From NCBI RefSeq assembly GCF_030518235.1, contig NZ_JAULSA010000001.1:930001-994000 (forward strand): 64,000 bases of DNA, read 5' to 3'. Shown here piece after piece: positions 16,861 to 25,146 of this stretch. The position numbers were made by a program, and so were the translations under genes. Every line of letters starts with the position of its first letter. Positions within the stretch are counted from its first letter, which is position 1. The notes under the pieces were generated by a model. The model searched no databases. It saw nothing but the letters and a program-made list of their open reading frames with translations, and had not been told where the DNA came from. This stretch comes from Saccharibacillus sp. CPCC 101409. Lineage in GTDB: Bacteria > Bacillota > Bacilli > Paenibacillales > Paenibacillaceae.

Positions 16861-17125
16861 GGAGGCACTATTTTTTTACCAGGAAACCTTTGGGAGACTT
16901 ACTTTCAAATGAGAAGCATCGTTTCGGTGTGCGGCTTATTGCCGATCGCCTGCCGCGGCCGGCTTTTGGGTAGGCGCGGAAGTTGTTTTTTATGAATGGA
17001 TAAAATGTTAGGTCCAATAGGGAATTCCAATCGCTCGAATTTGTGTTAATATAGCTTTTAAGCGATTTAAGAACGAATCCATGTCAAAACGAAGATTGTC
17101 ATTTTGTTAGCTGAGGAGGGAAGGC

Positions 17126-18001
17126 ATGCTTGACTTTTTCGGCGGTTTGCAGGAATACGAGCACGAATATGCCCGGTTTATTTATTACACGCCCGGCGAA
17201 CTGGACCGGGAAGCGCAGCTGTGGCCGATCCGCGGAGGCCGGACGATCGCCAAGCCGAATTACCGGGTAGGGCCGAAGCGGATCGAATGCTACAGTCTCC
17301 ATTTTGTGCTCGGCGGGGAGCTGGCGTTCGAATACGACGACCGGCGGATCGAGCTGCGCCGGGGCGATGTGTTTTGTTTGTTCCCGGAGCAGACGTACCA
17401 CTACTATATCGTTCCGTCGGATTCGGATCTGCGGATGAGCTGGCTGGCTCTCGACGGAAGCCGGACCGCGCCGCTGCTGGAGCTGGCCGGGGTGACGGAG
17501 GAGCAGCCGTATGCGCGGGAGAGGATCACGCCGCGGGTTACGGGAGCGGCCGAGCGCATACTCGGCGCCATGGCCGGGGTGGAGCGCTGGAGTCCCGCCG
17601 CTTCGCTGGAGCTGCAGGGGCTGATCTGGGAACTGCTGGCCGGGCTGATGCCGGAGATGTCTTCGGTTCGCGTTCCCCAGCCTTCGGGCTGGATTCGCGA
17701 ATGTATGCAGTTTATGGATCTGCATGCGACCGAAGGGATAACGGTTCGGCAGGTCGCGGAATTCGCGGGCATGCACCGTTCTTATTTCTCCAACGCTTTT
17801 GCCAGCCAGGTCGGGATTCCGCCGCAGAAATATATCCAGAATATCCGGATGAAGAAGGCCAGGCGGCTGCTCCTGGAGACCGACGCGACCGTGACGGAGA
17901 TTGCGCTGTCGCTCGGTTATCCGAATCTGTACACGTTTACCCGCGCGTTCAAATCGTATTACCGCGCCGCGCCTCTGCATGTGCGCACGGCGGGCGGCTG
18001 A
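17126..18001 (+). CDS. AraC family transcriptional regulator
   Basis: A 291-residue regulator with an N-terminal cupin sugar-binding domain (about 20-150: ECYSLHFVLGGELAFEYDD, GDVFCLFPEQTYHYYI). The C-terminal AraC double helix-turn-helix occupies about 195-285 (EGITVRQVAEFAGMHRSYFS, ATVTEIALSLGYPNLYTFTRAFKS). It stands directly upstream of a YesM/YesN system and arabinosidase operon, so it probably helps regulate plant-polysaccharide use. GAGGAGG-type SD. The gap before it (16861-17125) shows no gene. Confidence 0.88.
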   Translation: MLDFFGGLQEYEHEYARFIYYTPGELDREAQLWPIRGGRTIAKPNYRVGPKRIECYSLHFVLGGELAFEYDDRRIELRRGDVFCLFPEQTYHYYIVPSDSDLRMSWLALDGSRTAPLLELAGVTEEQPYARERITPRVTGAAERILGAMAGVERWSPAASLELQGLIWELLAGLMPEMSSVRVPQPSGWIRECMQFMDLHATEGITVRQVAEFAGMHRSYFSNAFASQVGIPPQKYIQNIRMKKARRLLLETDATVTEIALSLGYPNLYTFTRAFKSYYRAAPLHVRTAGG

Positions 18002-18021
18002 CGATCCCCCCGTTTCTTTTT

Positions 18022-18035
18022 TGATAACGCTTTCC
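18022..18035 (+). promoter_or_regulatory. Candidate cre (CcpA) site upstream of the histidine kinase
   Basis: TGATAACGCTTTCC matches the catabolite-responsive-element consensus TGWNANCGNTNNCW except for the last base. It lies about 36 bases before the YesM-type kinase start, where binding would repress by roadblock. Confidence 0.4.
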
Positions 18036-18070
18036 CGACAAACATCCTATCGGTAAAGGAGCGTGGCAGC

Positions 18071-19879
18071 ATGGCTCTGCGGTTTGCTTCCGCCTACAAG
18101 AGACTTTCGCCGAGGCCGGGGATTCAGGGGAAAATCTTTCTGACTTTCGGGCTGCTCAGCCTGGCGTCGATCGTGGCGATCACGCTGATTGTGTATATGA
18201 GCATGCGCGAGACGATCAAGCACAACGCCGTGACTTCGGTCGCGGACAGCATCCGTCAAACGGACGAGTCGCTCAATCTGATGCTGGACGAGATCGATCG
18301 CCTGAACACCATCGTGGTCACGAACAAAAATTCGGTCATCGACATCATCATGAGCCCCAACGAGGAGATCAGCTACGAATGGTTTCAGGAGCAGAAGCGG
18401 ATCAACGAATTTCTGACGGGGCTGACCGGCTATAAGCCATATATTTCGCGCATCGCCGTAATCGGCTTGAACGGCAAAGTGTTTTTTACCGGCAGCCCGT
18501 GGATCGACCGCAATTTTCTGGATACGGACACCATGGCTTACATGCTGAACAACGGGGAGCGCCATGCCTACTTCAAGCGCGACGGCCAGGCGGACGCCAT
18601 CTCCGTGGGACGCGTCATCCGCTATAACCGGGAAAATATAGGCGTGGTCATGGTCGATCTCAACTACGATTTTATCCGCAACACTTACGGGGTAAAGCCC
18701 ACCGCGGACAGCGTACTTTACGTGCTGGACGAACGGATGGAGCTGGTGTACCAGTCCGACTCCGCTCCCGCCGAAGTCTCGCCTCGAATGCGGCAGGCGA
18801 TCTACGCGGACTCCCGGTCTTCCGATGCGCTCGGAGAAGCGGACGAACGGCGGATCGACGGCAAATCGTATATCGTCGTCAGCCGGCGCTCGCAGCATAC
18901 GGGCTGGATCACCCGGGCGCTCGTGCCGCTGGATTCGCTGCTGAACGAGTCGGTGCGGGTGCGCAATCTGCTGGTGGAAGTCGCGGTCGTCGTATTTGCG
19001 GCGGTTCTGCTGGTGGCGCTGCAAATCTCTTCCCGCACTACGCTTCAGATCAGACGGCTGAAAACGATGATGATGCAGGTCAAAACGGGCAATCTGTCTT
19101 TTCCGAGAACGGAGATCAAGACCCGGGACGAAATCGGCGAGCTGTACAGCGTGTTTATCGGCATGGTCGACGAGCTGGAACGGCTGATGCAGGATATCCG
19201 GATCAGCGAGCAGGCCAAGCACGAAGCCGAGTTGACCGCGCTCCAGGCGCAGATTCGTCCGCACTTTCTGTACAACTCGCTCAATACGATCAAATACCTG
19301 GCCAGCGTCAACGGCGTGCCGAATATCGAAGAGGTGTCGACTTCGCTGATCGAGCTGATGCGCGGCGTGCTGGGCAATTCCCGCGAATTCCTTACGGTCC
19401 GGGAAGAGCTGGATTATGTCGAATGCTACGTGGCGATCGTGAAGTACAAATACATGGTGCCGATCCCGGTCCATATGCAGATCGAAGACGAGGCTTTGCT
19501 GGACTGCCGGATGCTGAAGCTCATGCTCCAGCCGATTGTGGAAAATGCGATCCAGCACGGAATCGGCGCGCGCGCCGGAGACGGGTTGATCGTGATCCGC
19601 GTGTACGAAGACGGCGGCGATCTGCTGATCGAAGTGGTGGACAACGGCCCGGGGATGCCCCAGGACCGGCTGGACGCCCTGCTGAGCGAAACCGGCGCGG
19701 AAGAAGGACCGTCACGCTTTAGCGGCATGGGCGTGAAGAACGTGCACGAGCGAATCCGCCGCATGTACGGGGAGCCTTACGGAATCCGGCTGTTCAGCGA
19801 ACCGGGATTGTATACCAAAGTCGAGATCCGTTTTCCCCGGCTGACGCCGGACGAAACCAACGACAGAGAGGCGGGATAA
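18071..19879 (+). CDS. YesM-type sensor histidine kinase
   Basis: A 602-residue membrane kinase. Membrane helices lie near residues 23-46 and 295-315, bracketing a large extracytoplasmic Cache-like sensor. HAMP follows, then a His_kinase domain with phospho-acceptor His398 in QIRPHFLYNSLNTIKYL. The HATPase_c domain has MLQPIVENAIQHG, VVDNGPGMPQ and GMGVKNVHERI. The YesM/LytS class senses carbohydrate, often with the cognate binding protein. The response regulator starts two bases after its stop. AAAGGAG SD. Confidence 0.95.
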   Translation: MALRFASAYKRLSPRPGIQGKIFLTFGLLSLASIVAITLIVYMSMRETIKHNAVTSVADSIRQTDESLNLMLDEIDRLNTIVVTNKNSVIDIIMSPNEEISYEWFQEQKRINEFLTGLTGYKPYISRIAVIGLNGKVFFTGSPWIDRNFLDTDTMAYMLNNGERHAYFKRDGQADAISVGRVIRYNRENIGVVMVDLNYDFIRNTYGVKPTADSVLYVLDERMELVYQSDSAPAEVSPRMRQAIYADSRSSDALGEADERRIDGKSYIVVSRRSQHTGWITRALVPLDSLLNESVRVRNLLVEVAVVVFAAVLLVALQISSRTTLQIRRLKTMMMQVKTGNLSFPRTEIKTRDEIGELYSVFIGMVDELERLMQDIRISEQAKHEAELTALQAQIRPHFLYNSLNTIKYLASVNGVPNIEEVSTSLIELMRGVLGNSREFLTVREELDYVECYVAIVKYKYMVPIPVHMQIEDEALLDCRMLKLMLQPIVENAIQHGIGARAGDGLIVIRVYEDGGDLLIEVVDNGPGMPQDRLDALLSETGAEEGPSRFSGMGVKNVHERIRRMYGEPYGIRLFSEPGLYTKVEIRFPRLTPDETNDREAG

Positions 19880-19881
19880 CG

Positions 19882-21498
19882 ATGTATCGAGTTCTGTTAG
19901 TGGACGACGAGCCGCTGGTGCACCATTATCAGTGGACCCGGACCGATTGGAGCAGCCACGGCTTCGAAGTATGCGGCGAAGCGTACAGCGGACCGATGGC
20001 GCTGGAGCTGATCGAACGCTGCCGCCCCCATATCGCGATCGTCGACGTCAATATGCCCGGCATGAACGGCGTGGAGCTTCAGCGCACGATTCACGAGCGG
20101 TACCCCGCGGTCAAAACGATTATGCTCAGCAGCTACGACGATTACGATTATGTGCGCGAATGCCTGCAAAACGGAGCCGTGGACTATCTGCTCAAACATC
20201 GTCTGACTTCGGAGTCGCTGATCGCCATCTTGAACAAAGCGGCCGGGCAGATCCGGCGGGAATCCGGCAGCGCGGACGCCGGTCCGGCCGCCGCGGGCGG
20301 GGCTGGGGAGCCGAACGCCGAACCGCTGCGCGAGCATCTGGTCGGCGCGCTGCTCGGCAGGCCGGGCGCCCTGCGTAATCTGGAAGACGGGGTCCGGCAG
20401 CGCGGGGTCTTTGCCGATGCGGTCTGCTACGCGGCGGCGGCGGTGCAGATCGTGCCGTTCCGGCTGCTGACGGAATCTCGCAGCGATATGCAGATGAACA
20501 GCCTGGTCCGCCAGGCGGCGGAACTGACGCAGCAGAGTCTGGGCGATGCGTCCGGGCGGCTTGCGGCGTATGTGGAGAACGGCCGGCTTGCGGTCGTCTT
20601 CTCGTTCCGGGAGCGGAGCGAGCGCGACGCCGCGGGCGAAGCGAGCCGACTGATGAGCAATATCGGCCATTCGCTCGAATTGTTCCTGAATTTAAAATGC
20701 GCGTTTGCCGTAGGCGGAATTTGCGGCGGACTGTCCGGGCTCGAAGCCAGCTACCGCGCGGCCGAGCGGGCGATCGACGTGCCGTCCGCTTCGACGCAAA
20801 GCGGCGCGCCGCTCTCCGGTCCCGACCGTTTCTCGCTGACGATCGAGGAGCAGAAGCAGCTGCTGCTGTCGGTGGAGCGGCTGGACAAACAGGAAGTCCG
20901 GCGCTTGATCGACGGAATCTTCGCTTCGATCTCCAAGCATCCGGTCCATTCCCGGACCGTGCAGATGATCGCCAGCGAACTGGCGGCGATCGGGGAGAAG
21001 GCGCTGCCGCCGGAAGCTTCGCCGCCGGACGAACCGCCGCTGCCGCTGCGCGAAGAGCTGAGCCGGATCGGCGGCATGGCGGCGCTGGAGCAGTGGATCC
21101 AGAACTACTTCGACCGCCTGCTGGAGCGGCTGCGGAGCCGCCGGGCGTCGGGACCGTATTCCCGGCATGTGTCCCAGACGATCCTGCTGATCCTGGAACG
21201 CTATCCCGGTTATATCACGCTGGAACTGGCGGCGGACGCGATCGGGCTCAACCCTTCTTACCTGAGCCGCATTTTCAAAGAAGAGACCGGCGCGACTTTT
21301 TCGGAATATCTCAACCGGGTCCGGATCGAAGCCGGCTGCAAGCTGCTCGAAAGCGGCCGGTATACGGTCAAGGAGGTCAGCGGGCAGGTGGGCTTCTCGA
21401 CGTACAATTACTTTTTCAAAGTATTCAAGGAATGGACCGGCACGACGCCGCATGCTTATACCCATCGTCCGGGCGGCGCGGGGCAAAGCGTAAAATAA
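19882..21498 (+). CDS. YesN-type response regulator with AraC DNA-binding domain
   Basis: A 538-residue regulator. The receiver domain (1-125) has the acidic pair DDE at 8-10 and phospho-acceptor Asp55 (IVDVNMPGMNG). A variable linker of about 280 residues follows. The C-terminal AraC double HTH (about 430-530) contains ITLELAADAIGLNPSYLSRI and YTVKEVSGQVGFSTYNYFFK. It probably activates the transporter and glycosidase operon beginning at 21619, whose promoter has a good -10 but no recognisable -35. Confidence 0.94.
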   Translation: MYRVLLVDDEPLVHHYQWTRTDWSSHGFEVCGEAYSGPMALELIERCRPHIAIVDVNMPGMNGVELQRTIHERYPAVKTIMLSSYDDYDYVRECLQNGAVDYLLKHRLTSESLIAILNKAAGQIRRESGSADAGPAAAGGAGEPNAEPLREHLVGALLGRPGALRNLEDGVRQRGVFADAVCYAAAAVQIVPFRLLTESRSDMQMNSLVRQAAELTQQSLGDASGRLAAYVENGRLAVVFSFRERSERDAAGEASRLMSNIGHSLELFLNLKCAFAVGGICGGLSGLEASYRAAERAIDVPSASTQSGAPLSGPDRFSLTIEEQKQLLLSVERLDKQEVRRLIDGIFASISKHPVHSRTVQMIASELAAIGEKALPPEASPPDEPPLPLREELSRIGGMAALEQWIQNYFDRLLERLRSRRASGPYSRHVSQTILLILERYPGYITLELAADAIGLNPSYLSRIFKEETGATFSEYLNRVRIEAGCKLLESGRYTVKEVSGQVGFSTYNYFFKVFKEWTGTTPHAYTHRPGGAGQSVK

Positions 21499-21547
21499 GT
21501 GTAGTAAACAGTCAAATATGTGGAACTCTCCGCCTCCGGGACTGCCT

Positions 21548-21580
21548 TATAATGAACAAACACCTCAGAAAACGCTTACA
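21548..21580 (+). promoter_or_regulatory. -10 box and candidate cre site before the binding-protein gene
   Basis: TATAAT at 21548-21553 lacks a -35 hexamer, which suggests activator dependence. AGAAAACGCTTACA at 21567-21580 differs from the cre consensus TGAAAACGCTTACA only at the first base and overlaps the expected start region. Catabolite repression by CcpA is likely. Confidence 0.6.
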
Positions 21581-21618
21581 TAAAGACGGTTACATCTACA
21601 GAGGAGGTCGGATTCAAC

Positions 21619-23190
21619 ATGCGGAGAAATTGGAAAAAAGCGGCGATGAGCCTGACGGTTATTGCCGCCATGACGCTCGGAGGATGCGCATCGGGCGGCG
21701 ACAAAGACGAGGCTTCGTCCAAAGGCGAAACGTCGGGCCAGACGGTAAGCAAAGAAGGGTTCCCGATTGTGGAGCAGCCGATCAAACTGCAAATGTTCAC
21801 CCGGATCGCTCCCGTCAACGGACCGTTCAAAGACATGCCCGTATTCCAGGATTACGAGAAAACGAGCAATATCCAGACCGAATTTATCGAATCGCCGACC
21901 GACGGTTTTCAAGAGAAAAAGAATCTGCTGTTCGCTTCCAACGAGCTGCCCGACGTGATGTACCGCTCGGGGATCTCCGCGCTGGAAGCCGTGCGTTACG
22001 GGTCCGGCGGACAGCTGATCCCGCTCGAAGACATGCTGGCGGACTACGCGCCGAACTTCTCCAAGCTGATGGACGAGTACCCGGAGATTCGCGCGGCGAT
22101 TACGACTCCGGAAGGCCATATCTACACGCTGCCGGGCATCGTAACGCTGGACGCGGCAAGAACGGACAAGAAGTGGATCAATAAATCCTGGCTCGACAAG
22201 CTCGGCCTGGAAGAACCGCAGACGATCGACGAGCTGTACGATGTGCTGGTCGCTTTCCGCGACGGGGACCCGAACGGCAACGGCAAGAAAGACGAGCTTC
22301 CGATGACCGCGCGCAGCGGGCTGTCCATCGTGCCGCTGATGAGCGGATCGTACGGGCTGGACCAGCAGTTCGGCTACAACATCAATATCGCGGACGACAA
22401 AGTCGAAATCTGGATGGGCAGCGAGCGCAACAAAGAGCTGCTGATGTTCCTGAACAAGCTGTACGCGGAGAATCTGCTGGACCGCGATCTGTTCGCCCAT
22501 ACGGAAGCGCAGTTCCTCGCCAAGCAGGGAACGGGCAATACCGGCATGTTCTTCGACCAGACCAACAACAACTTCCTGCCGATCGCCGACCAGTACGTCG
22601 GGATTGCGCCGCCGGAAGGTCCGCACGGCGACCGCCTGCAGGCGCAGGGAGCGCCGGTGCCGCGCGACGCGGGCGCGTTCGCGATCACGTCGGTCAACAA
22701 ATACCCGGAAGCTTCGCTGCGCTGGGTCGACTATTTCTACACAGACGAAGGTTCGACGCTGCTGCGCTTCGGCCGGGAAGGCGAGCATTACGAGATCGTC
22801 GACGGCATTCCGCAGTACAAACCCGAGTATTCGACGGCCGATACGCAGCCCAAGCTTACGCCGTATGCCGGCGGCGGAGCGCCGCACCTGATCAGCGAGT
22901 ACGTGGCGTCGTACATCAACCCGCCGCAGGTGCAGGAAGCGCAGAAGAAGCTCGATCCGTATATGCCGGAGATCCGCTACGCGGCTCCGATGTTCGACGA
23001 AGCGACGGCGCAGAAAGTCAACATGCTCCGCAACGATATCGACAAATATTACGAAGAGCAGAGCACGAAGTTTATCGCCGGCGCGCTGAGCTTCGACAAA
23101 TGGGACGAATTCCAGTCGACGCTCAAAAAGATGAACATCGAAGAACTGCAGCAGATCTATCAGGACGCTTACGACAAGATGGAGAAATAA
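21619..23190 (+). CDS. ABC transporter extracellular sugar-binding lipoprotein
   Basis: A 523-residue LplA-like solute-binding protein. It has a lipoprotein signal with lipobox ending at Cys23 (MTLGGC). The family core includes DVMYRSGISALEAVRYGSGG, MLADYAPNFSKLMDEYPEIR, NKSWLDKLGLEEPQTIDELYDVL and GDPNGNGKKDELPM, a calcium-like loop typical of Paenibacillus lipoproteins. It binds oligosaccharides outside the membrane and delivers them to the two permeases just downstream. Given GH51 in the same operon, arabino-oligosaccharides are likely. GAGGAGG SD. Confidence 0.93.
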   Translation: MRRNWKKAAMSLTVIAAMTLGGCASGGDKDEASSKGETSGQTVSKEGFPIVEQPIKLQMFTRIAPVNGPFKDMPVFQDYEKTSNIQTEFIESPTDGFQEKKNLLFASNELPDVMYRSGISALEAVRYGSGGQLIPLEDMLADYAPNFSKLMDEYPEIRAAITTPEGHIYTLPGIVTLDAARTDKKWINKSWLDKLGLEEPQTIDELYDVLVAFRDGDPNGNGKKDELPMTARSGLSIVPLMSGSYGLDQQFGYNINIADDKVEIWMGSERNKELLMFLNKLYAENLLDRDLFAHTEAQFLAKQGTGNTGMFFDQTNNNFLPIADQYVGIAPPEGPHGDRLQAQGAPVPRDAGAFAITSVNKYPEASLRWVDYFYTDEGSTLLRFGREGEHYEIVDGIPQYKPEYSTADTQPKLTPYAGGGAPHLISEYVASYINPPQVQEAQKKLDPYMPEIRYAAPMFDEATAQKVNMLRNDIDKYYEEQSTKFIAGALSFDKWDEFQSTLKKMNIEELQQIYQDAYDKMEK

Positions 23191-23229
23191 CGAACAGGCG
23201 GATTCTCTTGCGGATAGGAGCGGATATTC

Positions 23230-24189
23230 ATGAAAAACGCAGACGTCCATGAGACCGCCGCGGCGCCCCGGTCCAAACCGGAACGGGGCGGCCGTCTGGT
23301 CCGGCAGATTGCCAAAAGATACGACTTGTATCTGATGCTGCTGCTGCCGATCGCATGGTATTTGTTGTTTCACTACGGCCCGCTGTACGGGCTGCAAATC
23401 GCATTCAAGAACTATAATCCCGGCAAAGGCATCCTGGGCAGCGACTGGGTCGGATTCGACAACTTCCGGCGCTTCTTCGATTCGTATTATTTCTGGAGAC
23501 TGCTCTGGAATACGCTGTCGATCAATTTGTTCTCGCTGCTGCTCGCTTTCCCGGTCCCGATTATGCTGGCGCTGCTGATCAACGAGATCCGCAGCAAGAC
23601 TTACAGCAAGCTGCTGCAAAATATTACGTATATCCCGCACTTCATTTCGGTCGTGGTCATCGTGGGCATTCTGTCCGTGATGCTCTCGACCAACGGCCCG
23701 ATCAACATGCTGATCCAGGGGCTCGGCGGCACGCCGACCCGCTTCATGGAATCGGCCGGCTGGTTCAAAACGATCTTTATCGGTTCGAACGTCTGGCAGA
23801 ACATGGGCTGGCAGTCGATCATCTATATCGCGGCGCTCAGCGGCATCAATCCGCAGCTGTACGAAGCGGCCAAGATGGACGGCGCGTCCCGTCTGCGGCG
23901 CATCTGGCACGTGTCCCTGCCGGGAATCGTGCCGGTTATCGTCATCCTGCTCATTCTGGATATCGGCCAATTTATGAATATCGGGTTCGAGAAGATCCTG
24001 CTGATGCAGAACAACCTGAACCTGGAAGCGAGCGACGTGATCTCCACCTTCGTGTATACGACCGGGATCTTGAAGGGCGAGTACAGCTATACCGCCGCGA
24101 TCGGGCTGTTCAACTCCGTCATCAACCTGACGCTTCTGCTGCTCGTCAACCGCTTTGCGCGCAAAACGTCGGAGACCAGCCTGTGGTAA
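23230..24189 (+). CDS. ABC transporter permease, LplB-like
   Basis: A 319-residue integral membrane protein with six predicted helices. The binding-protein-dependent permease EAA loop reads YEAAKMDGASRLRRIWHVSLPGI. The N-terminal segment LMLLLPIAWYLLFHYGPLYGLQIAFKNY is typical of LplB. With the next gene it forms the heterodimeric channel for oligosaccharide import. No ATP-binding subunit is in the operon, so an MsmX-like multitask ATPase elsewhere is presumed. Confidence 0.94.
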   Translation: MKNADVHETAAAPRSKPERGGRLVRQIAKRYDLYLMLLLPIAWYLLFHYGPLYGLQIAFKNYNPGKGILGSDWVGFDNFRRFFDSYYFWRLLWNTLSINLFSLLLAFPVPIMLALLINEIRSKTYSKLLQNITYIPHFISVVVIVGILSVMLSTNGPINMLIQGLGGTPTRFMESAGWFKTIFIGSNVWQNMGWQSIIYIAALSGINPQLYEAAKMDGASRLRRIWHVSLPGIVPVIVILLILDIGQFMNIGFEKILLMQNNLNLEASDVISTFVYTTGILKGEYSYTAAIGLFNSVINLTLLLLVNRFARKTSETSLW

Positions 24190-24202
24190 GGAGGAAACCA
24201 AC

Positions 24203-25099
24203 ATGTCAAAAGTAGCGGCGTCGAAAGGTCCTTCGGACCAGCGCTGGTTCGATATTGTCGTCTATGCGATCGCGGCGATCCTTATGGTCGTCGTGCTGTA
24301 TCCCCTGCTTTTTGTCGTCACGGCTTCGTTCAGCGATCCCGCCAGGGTGCTGAACGGCGAAGTGTGGCTGCTTCCCAAAGGATTCACGCTCGAAGCCTAC
24401 GCCAATATTTTGCACAACAACAAGATCTGGACCGGCTACGGCAATTCGATCGTCTACATGGTTGTCGGTACGCTGATCAATATCGTGATGACGCTGCTGG
24501 CAGCTTATCCGCTGTCGAGACCGGATCTGCCTGGCCGCAAAGGGCTGATGATGATCGTGACGCTGACTATGTTCTTCAGCGGCGGTCTGATTCCGAACTA
24601 CCTGCTCGTCAAAGAGCTGGGCATGGTCGATACGATGTGGGCGCTGATTATTCCGGGAGCGATCTCGACCTACAATCTGATCGTTATGCGGACGTATTTC
24701 CAGAACAGCATTCCCTGGGAACTCCAGGAAGCGGCGCATATCGACGGCTGTTCCAACTGGCGGCTGCTGATCAGCATCATTCTGCCGCTGTCCAAGCCGA
24801 TCCTGGCCGTTATGGTGCTGTTCTACGCGGTCGCGCACTGGAACTCTTTCTTCAACGCGCTGATCTATATTCGCAGCGAGGACAAATATCCGCTCCAGCT
24901 GGTGCTGCGCGAAATTCTGCTGATCAGCCAGTCGGCGACGGAAGAAGGCGGCAACGTGGGGCTGGAGAAACAGATCCTGCTGTCCGAAAGCATCAAATAC
25001 GCGGTCATCATCGTATCGAGTCTGCCGGTGCTGATTATGTATCCGTTCGTGCAGCGTCATTTTGTCAAAGGCGTCATGATCGGTTCGGTCAAAGGATAA
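24203..25099 (+). CDS. ABC transporter permease, YtcP-like
   Basis: A 298-residue second permease with six helices and the EAA loop QEAAHIDGCSNWRLLISIILP. The C-terminal YPFVQRHFVKGVMIGSVKG ending is diagnostic of the YtcP/LplC group. AAGGAGG is positioned for ATG 24203, 13 bases after the lplB-like stop. It acts with its partner at the cytoplasmic membrane. Confidence 0.94.
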   Translation: MSKVAASKGPSDQRWFDIVVYAIAAILMVVVLYPLLFVVTASFSDPARVLNGEVWLLPKGFTLEAYANILHNNKIWTGYGNSIVYMVVGTLINIVMTLLAAYPLSRPDLPGRKGLMMIVTLTMFFSGGLIPNYLLVKELGMVDTMWALIIPGAISTYNLIVMRTYFQNSIPWELQEAAHIDGCSNWRLLISIILPLSKPILAVMVLFYAVAHWNSFFNALIYIRSEDKYPLQLVLREILLISQSATEEGGNVGLEKQILLSESIKYAVIIVSSLPVLIMYPFVQRHFVKGVMIGSVKG

Positions 25100-25146
25100 C
25101 GCGATAGATACAAATACAAGGCATAACAGGCAACGGAGGGTTCCCA

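Noticed and set aside
21565-24204. An 879-codon minus-strand open frame opposite the binding-protein and permease genes
   Set aside because: It is antisense to clear ABC transporter genes and rich in Arg/His/Asp as expected from reverse-complement coding; no SD or domain.
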